Both the position numbers and the translations under genes were made by a program. Positions 19,256 through 27,813 of a stretch of DNA of 64,000 nt are shown here, one piece after another. Position 1 is the stretch's first letter. Each line of letters begins with the position of its first letter. The DNA comes from Flavobacterium praedii (GTDB lineage Bacteria; Bacteroidota; Bacteroidia; Flavobacteriales; Flavobacteriaceae). The stretch covers positions 3,125,001 through 3,189,000 of the forward strand of contig NZ_CP113948.1 in assembly GCF_026810365.1 (NCBI RefSeq), written 5' to 3'. The notes under the pieces are model-generated. The model was given only the letters and a program-made list of their open reading frames with translations. It searched no databases and had not been told where the DNA came from.

Positions 19256-19579
19256 CAATGTCATTAAGTTAAGAAAATAGTGCTGATTTTACTAGGATTG
19301 CCGAGTAACTTGTGTGATCTCTCCTTCGTCGAGATGACAAACTAACGCGATATTGGATATCTAAATTATCGCTTTTTGTCATTCCGAGGCACGAGGAATC
19401 ACATAATAAGAGAACTCTAGTAGCTCTCAAGTACTAAAAAAACTCATTAAGTTAAGCTTTTATTTCTCGCCAAGACGCAAAGGCGCAAAGTTTAGAGCCT
19501 ATTTCTTTGCGTCTTCACTTCTTTGCGAGAGTTGTATTATGAAAAAGCGTAGTGAGAAATCCTTAACTTAATAACATTG
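19256..19579 (+). mobile_element. MITE-like element, copy A (interrupted)
   Basis: The 18-bp ends are CAATGTCATTAAGTTAAG (19256-19273) and its inverted copy with one change (19562-19579). Directly outside both ends is an 18-bp direct repeat, TGCGTGAGGnATAGACGG (19238-19255 and 19580-19597, one mismatch), as a target duplication would give. The interior contains CTCGCCAAGACGC ... GCGAGAG and AAAAAGCGTAGTGAGAAA, shared with copies B and C. The copy is 324 bp because a 170-bp sequence is inserted near its left end; without that insert and its 13-bp repeat it is 141 bp. It encodes no protein. Confidence 0.8.
19274..19443. mobile_element. Second insertion nested within MITE-like copy A
   Basis: This 170-bp segment is bounded by a direct repeat of the host element, TCATTAAGTTAAG (19261-19273 and 19444-19456). 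Inside, 19313-19341 (TGTGATCTC ... ATGACAAA) and 19373-19403 (TTTTTGTCAT ... AATCACA) form an imperfect inverted repeat, with a further GCGATA/TATCGC pair at the centre. It looks like a palindromic intergenic element that landed in the left terminal repeat of copy A. Confidence 0.6.
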
Positions 19580-19628
19580 TGCGTGAGGGATAGACGGAAG
19601 CTACCGAAGTAGCCCAGATAGCCCGACC

Positions 19629-19685
19629 GCAATAAAAAAAGGGACAACTAGCACGTTATGCTGAGTTAGTCCCTTTTTTTATTGC
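19629..19685 (-). terminator. Strong hairpin terminator of the ricT-gldH-PBP1A operon
   Basis: Two 17-bp perfectly complementary arms (GCAATAAAAAAAGGGAC and its complement) enclose a partly paired loop. On the minus strand the stem begins about 20 bp after the PBP1A stop and contains an internal T7 run in the descending arm. The surrounding sequence (GCGTGAGGGATAGACGGAAG on one side, GTCACGCCC on the other) looks like part of a larger repeated element. Confidence 0.7.
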
Positions 19686-19704
19686 TGTCACGCCCTACTA
19701 TTTT

Positions 19705-22023
19705 TTACAAAGCAAATTCCTCTGTGTCTTGTTCTGGTGTAGCAGTTGTGTCTATTACTGTTGAAGCTCTACGCGTGTAACAATCTACTTTTATAGAAAG
19801 ATTGGCTGGTCTTTCAAATGGTTCTTTGGATATATTTAAAGTTTTGTCTTCATAACATTTTTTCATATAGTAACCCCATATAGGTAATGCTTCTGCAGCA
19901 CCTTGTCCGTAAGTAAGACTTTTGAAATGTGCTGAACGGTCTTCACAACCTACCCAAACACCTGTAACTAGATTGGGAACCATTCCCATAAACCATCCAT
20001 CAGATTGATTTTGTGAAGTTCCTGTTTTTCCGGCAATTGGGTTGGTAAACATGTATGGATAACCGGTCCAGCGATTGTCACCACTACCGCCACCTTGAGT
20101 TCTAAGTCTTGCCCCAGAACCTGTTTCGGTAACTCCTTCTAAAAGTTTTATAACCGCAAAAGCAATATCTTTATTCAAAACATCATGAGATTCTGGAATT
20201 GGTTCGTAGATAACCTCACCACTTTTGTTTTCTATTTTCGATAAAAATTGAGGTTTGGTGTACACGCCTTGATTGGCGAAAGTACTAAAGGCTGCAACCA
20301 TATCTTCTACCGTAATTTCAACTGCTCCCAAAGCAATAGAAGGCTGATTGATTATTTCGGATTTTACACCTAATTTATGTGTAAGTTCGATTACCGCTTC
20401 TGGACTAACTTTGTCGATTAATTTCGCAGATATGGTATTTATGGATTGTGCCAAAGCTTGTTTTAGCGTTACCATTCCACGGTATTTGTTATCTGAGTTT
20501 CTAGGTTCCCAATCTTCGGTAACATGATGACGCCCTTTTCGTATCATAAATGGTCCGTCAAGAATAGAGTCACAAGGAGACATGTTTAATTGTTCGATTG
20601 CCGTAGCATATACAAAGGGTTTAAAAGTAGAACCTACTTGTCTGGCTCCTTGGCCTACGTGATCGTATTGAAAATATTTGTAATTAATTCCACCGACCCA
20701 AACTTTTATATTTCCAGTTTGTGGCTCCATTGACATTACTCCCGATTGCAAAAAGTGTTTGTAATAGCGAATGGAATCCAGTGGAGTCATAATTGTATCC
20801 CTTTCCCCTTTCCAAGTAAAAACGGTCATTTTTGTTTTTTCACTAAAGGTTTTGATAATTTCATCATCACTTTTGTCTTGCTCCTTCAATGCACTCCATC
20901 TATGGGAAGATTTCATGGCTTGATTGATAATACGTTGCGTTTCTGCTTCCGAAATGTTTACAAAAGGAGCGTTTTTATTGTCTTTATTTTGAATGAAAAA
21001 TTCCTCTTGCATATTAGCCATGTGAGCAGCAACAGCTTCTTCGGCATACGCTTGCATTCTTGAATCAATAGTGGTATAGATTTTAAGACCATCTTTGTAA
21101 ATATCGTAATCTGATCCGTCAGGTTTCTTGTTGTCTTCCACCCATTTTTTCATATAATCACGAAGGTATTCTCTAAAATAAGTTGCGGTTCCTTCTCTAT
21201 GGCTTTCCAATTTAAATTTCAAAGTAATAGGCAAACTTTGCAATTGATGTTTTTGATCTTCGGTAATAATATTTGCTTTTTCCATTTGCGAAAGCACCAC
21301 ATTTCTACGGTTTTTTACGCCAACAGGATTTTTTACAGGATTATAAAGTCCAGAGTTTTTAAACATTCCCACTAAAATAGCAGATTCGTCTATGGTTAAA
21401 TCTTTGGGTTCTTTGGAGAAATACGTTTTTGCTGCTGAGCTAACTCCTACTGAGTAATTACCAAAATCATATACATTACAGTACATGGCGATGATTTCAT
21501 TTTTGGTATATTGTCTTTCCAATCGAATGGCAATGATCCATTCTTTTATTTTTTGTACAATTCTAAAAGGCAAAAATTTAGAACCTTCACCATGAAATAA
21601 TTGTTTGGCAAGTTGTTGAGATAAAGTACTGGCTCCACCGCTGGTTCCTAAACTGGCAATGGCTCTTAAAGTTCCTCTGCCATCAATACCCGAATGTTCA
21701 TAAAAACGAGCGTCTTCTGTTGCAACTAGTGCTTGAACCAAGTTTTTGGGTAGATCAGAATATTTTAATGCCGAACGATTTTGCTTAAAATATTTACCCA
21801 ATACCACTCCATCAGAAGAAATAATTTCGGTAGCCAAATTAGAATCTGGATTTTCTAAATCCTCAAAAGAGGGCATGGAACCAAAAAGCCCCCATGATGC
21901 AAAAAGGAAAAACAAGGCAATACTACCTAATCCATAAAAGAAAATTTTCCAAAATTTCTTGGAATAATATTTAACATCTTTTTCGATGCCTTTTGACTGT
22001 CCGTTATTTTTTTTAATAGCCAT
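19705..22023 (-). CDS. Penicillin-binding protein 1A (bifunctional transglycosylase/transpeptidase)
   Basis: A class A PBP of 772 residues that polymerises and crosslinks peptidoglycan on the outer face of the inner membrane. In order: a cytoplasmic N-terminus, one membrane segment (about 28-48), the GT51 transglycosylase domain with catalytic Glu in ATEDARFYEHSGID, then the transpeptidase domain with the active serine in GSTFKPFVYATAIE, SINT as the SxN-type motif and KTGTSQN as the KTG motif. It is last in an operon with gldH and ricT; its start lies 9 bp beyond the gldH stop. Confidence 0.95.
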   Translation of the reverse strand: MAIKKNNGQSKGIEKDVKYYSKKFWKIFFYGLGSIALFFLFASWGLFGSMPSFEDLENPDSNLATEIISSDGVVLGKYFKQNRSALKYSDLPKNLVQALVATEDARFYEHSGIDGRGTLRAIASLGTSGGASTLSQQLAKQLFHGEGSKFLPFRIVQKIKEWIIAIRLERQYTKNEIIAMYCNVYDFGNYSVGVSSAAKTYFSKEPKDLTIDESAILVGMFKNSGLYNPVKNPVGVKNRRNVVLSQMEKANIITEDQKHQLQSLPITLKFKLESHREGTATYFREYLRDYMKKWVEDNKKPDGSDYDIYKDGLKIYTTIDSRMQAYAEEAVAAHMANMQEEFFIQNKDNKNAPFVNISEAETQRIINQAMKSSHRWSALKEQDKSDDEIIKTFSEKTKMTVFTWKGERDTIMTPLDSIRYYKHFLQSGVMSMEPQTGNIKVWVGGINYKYFQYDHVGQGARQVGSTFKPFVYATAIEQLNMSPCDSILDGPFMIRKGRHHVTEDWEPRNSDNKYRGMVTLKQALAQSINTISAKLIDKVSPEAVIELTHKLGVKSEIINQPSIALGAVEITVEDMVAAFSTFANQGVYTKPQFLSKIENKSGEVIYEPIPESHDVLNKDIAFAVIKLLEGVTETGSGARLRTQGGGSGDNRWTGYPYMFTNPIAGKTGTSQNQSDGWFMGMVPNLVTGVWVGCEDRSAHFKSLTYGQGAAEALPIWGYYMKKCYEDKTLNISKEPFERPANLSIKVDCYTRRASTVIDTTATPEQDTEEFAL

Positions 22024-22032
22024 AATCGTGAT

Positions 22033-22512
22033 CTATTCTTTGTTTTCTATTCTAAAACCTACTTCGGTAATTCCGTCTAAAAAAGCAACACCAGGTACTT
22101 TTCCGTTTTCTCGTACTGCTTGTTTGATGTGCACTTTATATTTTCCTCTAAAACGCACATTTTCTTTGTAATACAATTTACTTTCTTTAATATCAGTAAA
22201 TCCATTGCCTAACAAAGTTCCGTCTGGATTGGCCATTTGATATTCTAAAGTATCCACTTTGGTGTATCCGTTTGGACTTTCTAAGGAAACAATTAAAAAC
22301 AAATTGTTGTATTTGTAATTGCTGTTGTCTCTTAAATTCACAAATAAATCATATCGTTTTGTAGCATCTAAAACTGGCAAATCAAACGTAACAATACTGT
22401 CTTTATTCCAGGCACTTCCTACCGATTTATATTCATCAAAAACTCTTTTTTTGTCACATGAAAAAAGGAGTATTGTTACAAAAACCAGTAAAATACTATT
22501 CTTTATTCTCAT
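22033..22512 (-). CDS. gldH: Gliding motility lipoprotein GldH
   Basis: GldH is one of the lipoproteins needed for flavobacterial gliding. The 159-residue product has a lipoprotein signal peptide ending FSC with the lipidated Cys19, followed by KKRVFDEYKSVGSAWNKDSIVTF and a beta-rich domain ending GITEVGFRIENKE, which fits the family. It overlaps the upstream ricT-like gene by 17 bp and is followed by PBP1A after 9 bp, so the three form an operon. Its presence argues strongly for a gliding Bacteroidetes host. Confidence 0.92.
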   Translation of the reverse strand: MRIKNSILLVFVTILLFSCDKKRVFDEYKSVGSAWNKDSIVTFDLPVLDATKRYDLFVNLRDNSNYKYNNLFLIVSLESPNGYTKVDTLEYQMANPDGTLLGNGFTDIKESKLYYKENVRFRGKYKVHIKQAVRENGKVPGVAFLDGITEVGFRIENKE

Positions 22513-23935
22513 TTTTTTTAATAATTATGGGTTTTCTAGGTTCGTCTGATTTGTTCTCAGTGTTTGCGGGCCGATTGTTGTTCGACTTTTTGCGATTGTT
22601 GTTTTTGTTGCGATTATTGTTCCTATTTGGGTTATTACCATTAGGATTTTCTTTTGCAGGATTTTCTTTTGCAGGATTTTCTTTAATAATAGAATTTACC
22701 TTTGACACAGGATTAATCTTTGTCCCAGGATTTGATTTTATCGGAGGGTTTGATTTTTGAATAGTCGGTTTGCTAGCATTGTTAGAAAGAATTACATTTT
22801 CACCAGCTACTCTAGGTTTTTTGTTTGGTTTTTTCTTTCTTTTGGGTTGGTCAAAACGTGTCAAACTTTCCTGACCCATCGCATTATTAAAGTTTTGCTC
22901 TGGTTCTGCAACTACTTCAATTGCATAATCTTCTAGCGATGAAACTTTGTTTTTTAACTTGTTTTCAGCTATAATTTCTTTGACCTGATCAATTTTTAAA
23001 ATGTGCCAATTTGCAAAATTATTAGTATACGCAAACCACATTAAACCTTTGAAAATATCTTGCTTCTGACAAATGGCATCTCCTTTTTCGGTAACCAATT
23101 TGGTGTCAAATTCAGGAAAATCTTTTAAAGCATCCATATAAGTGTCCAATTCGTAATTCAAACAACACTTCAATTTGCCACACTGACCAGCCAGTTTTTG
23201 AGGGTTTAAAGACAATTGTTGATAGCGAGCTGCAGAGGTGTTAACACTTCTAAAATCCGTTAGCCAAGTCGAGCAACACAATTCTCTACCACACGAACCT
23301 ATTCCGCCTAAACGAGCTGCCTCTTGACGAAAACCCACTTGTTTCATTTCGACTCTGGTACTGAATTCTTTTGCAAAATCTTTGATTAAAAGTCTAAAAT
23401 CGACTCTGTCATTGGCAGTATAGTAGAAAGTAGCTTTGGAACCATCGCCTTGAAATTCAATGTCTGAAATTTTCATTTCCAGTTTTTGGGCAATCGCCAA
23501 TTCTCGTGCACGCACTTTCATTGGTTCTTCCTTATTTCTGGCTACGGTCCAAATATCGATGTCTTTTTGAGTAGCTTTTCGGTACACTTTAGGTACTTCG
23601 TTGCTTAAATGATTGACTCCTTTTTTCTTCATTTGAATTTTTACCAATTCGCCTGTAAGTGTCACAATTCCAATATCGTGTCCTGGAGAAGCAACAGTTG
23701 CTACTATATCTCCCATACTCAAAGTCAATTTATCAGTGTTGCGATAAAACTCTTTTCTTCCGTTTTTGAATCGTACTTCAACACAATCAAATGGAGCTTC
23801 TCCGTTGGGTAAACTCATGTTCGAAAGCCAATCAAAAACCGTTAATTTATTGCAGCTATCGGTGCCGCAAGTCCCATTATTTTTACAACCCTTTGGTGCG
23901 CCACCATCTGAAGTTGAACAACTTGTACATGCCAT
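22496..23935 (-). CDS. ricT: RicT/PSP1 C-terminal-domain protein with Asn/Lys-rich tail
   Basis: A 479-residue PSP1-domain protein related to B. subtilis RicT (YaaT), part of a Fe-S protein complex that affects RNA processing. The N-terminus is cysteine-rich (MACTSCSTSDGG ... CGTDSC). The core (about 50-310) has the PSP1 signature YYTANDRVDFRLLIKDFA and the cysteine cluster GSCGRELCCSTWL ... GQCGKLKCCLNYE, as in RicT. From about residue 360 the chain turns into a disordered Lys/Pro/Asn-rich tail with short repeats (KENPAKENPAKENP, then NNRNKNNNRKK), likely nucleic-acid binding or unstructured. Its role next to gldH is not clear. Confidence 0.85.
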   Translation of the reverse strand: MACTSCSTSDGGAPKGCKNNGTCGTDSCNKLTVFDWLSNMSLPNGEAPFDCVEVRFKNGRKEFYRNTDKLTLSMGDIVATVASPGHDIGIVTLTGELVKIQMKKKGVNHLSNEVPKVYRKATQKDIDIWTVARNKEEPMKVRARELAIAQKLEMKISDIEFQGDGSKATFYYTANDRVDFRLLIKDFAKEFSTRVEMKQVGFRQEAARLGGIGSCGRELCCSTWLTDFRSVNTSAARYQQLSLNPQKLAGQCGKLKCCLNYELDTYMDALKDFPEFDTKLVTEKGDAICQKQDIFKGLMWFAYTNNFANWHILKIDQVKEIIAENKLKNKVSSLEDYAIEVVAEPEQNFNNAMGQESLTRFDQPKRKKKPNKKPRVAGENVILSNNASKPTIQKSNPPIKSNPGTKINPVSKVNSIIKENPAKENPAKENPNGNNPNRNNNRNKNNNRKKSNNNRPANTENKSDEPRKPIIIKKNENKE

Positions 23936-24598
23936 AATGATATATGTAGTATTGCTATTGAAGCAATTTAAGTTCGTATTACGTTTAATGGGTAAAGATA
24001 GTATTTTTTTGGTTTATGTTACAAGGGGTAAAAAAGGCTAAAAATCATAAATTTATATTAAACTCTGATTTGGGATTAGAAATCTACAAAAACTGGATTC
24101 TATTTCAAATCCAGGTATTTATTGCTATTTTAAAATCGAAAGACAGAAGTAATAGTACATTGGTTATTATTTATTTTGGCATTCACTGAACTTCGTTTTC
24201 TTCATTAAAATAGTCCTTCAGCACTTGTTTTTATTGGTTAATCCAACTTCATAACAAAATCTGATGCAGAATCGGGGTAAAAGAATATGATTGATTGACA
24301 AGCTTAAACGTAATTTTAAATGTTTTTTAAAGATGTCATTTTCATAGATAAGAAAAGATTAAATCTCATAAAACTATTTTGAACTAAAAAAAGAGTCTCT
24401 TTCTAAACTGCAGCCAAAAAGTATAATCCTTTTAGCGCAGTCCATTGGAGACTCTTTTTGGAAAATGAATGTTTCTTTTTGAAGGATTGTCAAACTGTTT
24501 TTAAATGCCTACTGTTGAATAAAAGTAAATTTTAAAACAGAATTCTTTTTTTATAAACAATCCTCAAAGATTTATTTCTAGAACTTATTTTTTGGGTT
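23936..24598. other. 663-bp noncoding interval
   Basis: No gene, tRNA or known repeat was recognised in most of this AT-rich stretch. The only clear structure is the hairpin at 24388-24459 downstream of ssb. It also carries the upstream region of the ricT-like operon on the minus strand. Confidence 0.45.
24388..24459 (-). terminator. Inverted repeat downstream of ssb
   Basis: 12-bp arms AAAAAGAGTCTC (24388-24399) and GAGACTCTTTTT (24448-24459) are perfectly complementary and enclose 48 nt with further weak pairing (CTGCAG region). On the minus strand the structure lies 140 bp after the ssb stop and ends in a T-run, so it could terminate ssb transcription. Confidence 0.5.
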
Positions 24599-24922
24599 TT
24601 ATTTCCCTAGTAACATAATTTCGTTTACAACCACTTCGGTGATATAACGTTTTTCACCGTTTTTGTCGTCGTAGCTTCTGTGGGTTAGTTTGCCTTCAAC
24701 GGCAATTTGTTTTCCTTTGGTCACAAATTTTTCGATAATCTCGGCCGTTTTTCCCCAAGCGACTACCGTGTGCCATTCCGTTTGTTCAACGCGTTCTCCT
24801 TTGTCGTTTTTGTAACTGTCATTGGTAGCGATAGTCAAACTGGCTAATTTTTTTCCTCCTTCAAAAGATTTGATGATTGGGTCGTTTCCTACGTTTCCGA
24901 TTAATTGCACTCTGTTTTTCAT
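24599..24922 (-). CDS. ssb: Single-stranded DNA-binding protein (short form)
   Basis: A 107-residue OB-fold SSB that coats single-stranded DNA. It starts MKNRVQLIGNVGNDPIIK and contains TEWHTVVAWGKTAEIIEKFVTKGKQIAVEGKLTHRSYDDKNGEKRYITEVV, the classic SSB core. It stops immediately after the core (NEIMLLGK) and has no glycine-rich linker or acidic C-terminal tip, the part that recruits partner proteins in the full-length type. It may therefore be a secondary SSB. It is a single-gene unit. Confidence 0.93.
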   Translation of the reverse strand: MKNRVQLIGNVGNDPIIKSFEGGKKLASLTIATNDSYKNDKGERVEQTEWHTVVAWGKTAEIIEKFVTKGKQIAVEGKLTHRSYDDKNGEKRYITEVVVNEIMLLGK

Positions 24923-25197
24923 GGCGTGTAAAATTTAAATATTAGTGTGTATATGATAGTTTTTTGAAATTGACATTGCTATTGTTATTGCTCTGTATCA
25001 TTTCGACAGGGCAAAGATGCGACAGCCTCAAAATATTATTCGGTTGCTAACTGCTTACTTTCGGTTGTAAATATTTGTAACCGTTTGTAAATGGAAAATT
25101 TTGAGTATATTTGGGAGTTGGCAAAAAATAAAAATTTACAAATCTTGAATTGCCTCCTGATTTAGCAACTGAGATTAGGCCACAGAACCCGATAGCT

Positions 25198-25337
25198 CAA
25201 TGTCATTAAGTTAAGGGTTTCTCACTACGCTTTTTCAAAATATAACTCTCGCAAAGACGCGAAGACGCCAAGAAATCGACTCTTAACTTTGCGCCTTTGC
25301 GTCTTGGCGAGAAAAAAAGCTTAACTTAATGACATTG
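25198..25337 (-). mobile_element. MITE-like element, copy B
   Basis: 140 bp with perfect 18-bp terminal inverted repeats CAATGTCATTAAGTTAAG / its complement (25198-25215, 25320-25337). A perfect 10-bp direct repeat CCCGATAGCT abuts both ends (25188-25197 and 25338-25347). The interior is the reverse orientation of copies A and C (GAAGACGCCAAG ... GCGTCTTGGCGAG). It lies between ssb and the GNAT-nitrilase gene, in an intergenic gap of 761 bp that also holds hairpin element copy 2. Confidence 0.85.
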
Positions 25338-25520
25338 CCCGATAGCTATCGGGACAGATTAAACGGATTCTACACGGATAAAAAATCGAGCGTATACCAT
25401 GATTAGTGTTTGGAAAGTTTGAAATTAAAAATCTATGCTAATCCGTTTCATCCGTATTATCTCTGGCTAATTTTAAAAGTGTTAGGATGGAAAACAAAAA
25501 CAAAACCATAAATCCTGACT

Positions 25521-25603
25521 AGCCCTGATTGCAGTGAAAATCCTTTTTTGTCTCGTCTTTTTCGAGACAAAAAAGATTGAAACAAAAAGCAGGAACCCAT
25601 GCC
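25521..25603 (+). repeat. Hairpin element, copy 2 (AGCCCTGAT...AGCAGGAA family)
   Basis: It starts AGCCCTGATTGCAGTGAAAA and ends AAAAAGCAGGAACCC. A stem with 12-bp perfect arms (TTTTTTGTCTCG at 25544-25555, CGAGACAAAAAA at 25563-25574) occupies the middle. The ends match copies 1 and 3; the stem sequence does not, yet it is fully paired. It sits 81 bp upstream of the next start codon on the same strand. Confidence 0.7.
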
Positions 25604-25683
25604 TACAAATAAAGCCTATTGATTGGCTCCAAAAAATAAAATGATGTTGCTTTTAACTAATTATTCACCTAAAATTCTCCATT

Positions 25684-27213
25684 ATGCAGGCCAAAATAAA
25701 AAAAGTAGAATTGCGGAATTTAGCTTTTGAGGATTACAAACAACTCAAAAACTCAATGGTGGAATCGTATCCAGAAATGGCCGATTCCTATTGGCGCGCC
25801 AATGATATTGAAAAGTTATTGAGTGTTTTTCCCGAAGGACAATTGGTTATTTTGGTCGACGGAAAAGTGGTGGGTTCTGCTCTATCACTGATTGTCGACG
25901 AAAAACGAGTTGATAAAAACCATAATTATTTGCAAATAATTGGCGATTATACGTTTTCGACTCACAACCCGAATGGGGAAATATTGTACGGAATCGATGT
26001 TTTTATCCATCCCAGTTATCGTGGTTTGCGTTTGGGCAGGCGTTTGTATGATGCCCGCAAAGAATTGTGCGAACAGTTGAACCTCAAAGCGATTGTTTTT
26101 GCCGGCCGGATTCCGAGTTATGGTCAACATGCCGATAAAATGACGCCCAAAAAATACATTGAGAAAGTAAAAAGCAAACAATTGCACGATCCGGTGCTTT
26201 CGTTTCAGTTGAGTAATGATTTTCATGTGCTTCGAATCATAAAAAATTATTTAGAGGGTGATGAAGACTCCAAAGAATTTGCTGTTTTGCTGGAATGGAA
26301 CAACATCTATTTTGACGAAAGTCCAAGACTGATAAATACGGAGAAAAATGTGATTCGGCTAGGGCTAATTCAATGGCAAATGCGTTTACTGGGTAATCTC
26401 GAAGCGTTATTTGAACAATCGGAGTTCTTTATTGATGTGGTTTCGGGCTATACTTGTGATTTTGCGGTGTTTCCCGAATTATTCATTGCACCTTTAATGG
26501 CCGATTACAACCATTTGACCGAAGCGGAAGCGATTCGAGAATTGGCCAAACACTCAGAACCCATTCGGAAACGGTTTCAGGAACTGGCTATTTCGTATAA
26601 TATCAATATTATTTCGGGAAGTATGCCGTATCTGGAAAATGGGGATTTGTATAATGTTGGGTTTCTATGTAAAAGAGATGGAACCTTTGAAATGTATACC
26701 AAAATTCACATTACTCCAAACGAAGCGCAACATTGGGGAATGAAAGGCGGATCCGAAATTAAGACTTTTGACACCGATTGTGGCAAAATTGGAATTATGA
26801 TTTGTTATGATGTCGAGTTTCCCGAAGTGGCGAGAATTATGGCCGATGAAGGCATGAATATTCTATTTGTGCCTTTCTTGACCGATACCCAAAACGCCTA
26901 CATCCGGGTAAAACATTGCGCGCAAGCACGAGCAATAGAAAACGAATGTTATGTTGCTATTGCAGGTTGTGTGGGAAATTTGCCTAAAGTAAATAATATG
27001 GATATACAATATGCACAAGCGGCGGTTTTTACGCCTTCGGATTTTGCGTTTCCAAGCAATGGAATCAAAGCCGAAGCTACTCCGAATACCGAAATGACTT
27101 TGATTGTTGATGTCGATTTGAGATTGCTGAAAGAATTGCACGAACATGGAAGCGTGAGAATCCTAAAAGACAGAAGAACCGACTTGTATGAAATAAAAAA
27201 GATTAAAAATTGA
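25684..27213 (+). CDS. GNAT acetyltransferase - carbon-nitrogen hydrolase (nitrilase superfamily) fusion
   Basis: A 509-residue two-domain enzyme. Residues about 1-215 are a GNAT domain, with HPSYRGLRLGRRLYDARKEL as the acetyl-CoA loop. Residues about 225-505 are a nitrilase-superfamily amidohydrolase with the catalytic triad Glu265 (FPELF), Lys340 (YTKIHITPNE) and Cys374 (ICYDVEFPE). The family would be expected to hydrolyse an amide and possibly acetylate an amine of a related substrate; the substrate is unknown. The gene is monocistronic or leads to the downstream zinc-ribbon gene after a repeat-filled gap. Confidence 0.92.
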   Translation: MQAKIKKVELRNLAFEDYKQLKNSMVESYPEMADSYWRANDIEKLLSVFPEGQLVILVDGKVVGSALSLIVDEKRVDKNHNYLQIIGDYTFSTHNPNGEILYGIDVFIHPSYRGLRLGRRLYDARKELCEQLNLKAIVFAGRIPSYGQHADKMTPKKYIEKVKSKQLHDPVLSFQLSNDFHVLRIIKNYLEGDEDSKEFAVLLEWNNIYFDESPRLINTEKNVIRLGLIQWQMRLLGNLEALFEQSEFFIDVVSGYTCDFAVFPELFIAPLMADYNHLTEAEAIRELAKHSEPIRKRFQELAISYNINIISGSMPYLENGDLYNVGFLCKRDGTFEMYTKIHITPNEAQHWGMKGGSEIKTFDTDCGKIGIMICYDVEFPEVARIMADEGMNILFVPFLTDTQNAYIRVKHCAQARAIENECYVAIAGCVGNLPKVNNMDIQYAQAAVFTPSDFAFPSNGIKAEATPNTEMTLIVDVDLRLLKELHEHGSVRILKDRRTDLYEIKKIKN

Positions 27214-27238
27214 GATTATATTCGAAATTAATTTTAAA

Positions 27239-27402
27239 CATATAAGTCATATAATTTCTTAATTTAAATACAAATAGAGTGAAATTAAAAGTTCATTTAA
27301 GGATAAGAACGAAACTTAACAAAGATGGTTTCCAGCTTATATTCTCTTTTCCCAATCTATTAACGAGCTTATTTTTTATTTAAACTTATATGACTTATAT
27401 GG
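27239..27402. repeat. Palindromic intergenic repeat, CATATAAGTCATATAA family, copy 1
   Basis: The left end CATATAAGTCATATAA (27239-27254) is inverted at the right end as TTATATGACTTATATGG (to 27402). The interior includes AAAGTTCATTTAAG, also found in the copy at 59598-59749. It fills the 240-bp gap between two genes and has no coding potential. Confidence 0.65.
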
Positions 27403-27453
27403 TAAGCATTTTTCCGGATTGATTTAAAAATAATAGCCTTAAAAAATAAAATT

Positions 27454-27801
27454 ATGAAAACCTGCCTCGAATGTGGAGATCCCATTGTAGGTCGTGAAGA
27501 CAAAAAATTCTGCAGCGATGGTTGCCGGAATGCCTACAATAACAAAATAAATAAGGATAGTACGAATTATATGCGCAATATCAACAACAAATTGCGCAAA
27601 AATTACCGAATTTTGTCGGAACTGAATGTGGAGGGAAAATCGAAAACGACTCGTGCCAAGTTGATGAGCAAGGGTTTTGATTTTGAGTTTTTTACCAATG
27701 TTTTGAATACCAAAACGGGTAATACCTACTATTTCCTGTATGACCAAGGCTATATGGTTTTGGACAATGATTTTTATATGCTCGTTAAAAAAGATATTTA
27801 A
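27454..27801 (+). CDS. Small zinc-ribbon protein (hypothetical)
   Basis: A 115-residue protein. The N-terminal treble-clef/zinc-ribbon has four cysteines: C4 and C7 (CLEC), C20 and C24 (FCSDGC), followed by RNAYNNK, like small DUF2116-type zinc-binding proteins. The rest is basic and helical, then beta (NTYYFLYDQGYMVLDNDFYMLVKKD), perhaps nucleic-acid binding. It is 12 bp upstream of the M28 peptidase gene and probably cotranscribed with it. No function is known to me. Confidence 0.75.
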   Translation: MKTCLECGDPIVGREDKKFCSDGCRNAYNNKINKDSTNYMRNINNKLRKNYRILSELNVEGKSKTTRAKLMSKGFDFEFFTNVLNTKTGNTYYFLYDQGYMVLDNDFYMLVKKDI

Positions 27802-27813
27802 TACCTACAAATA

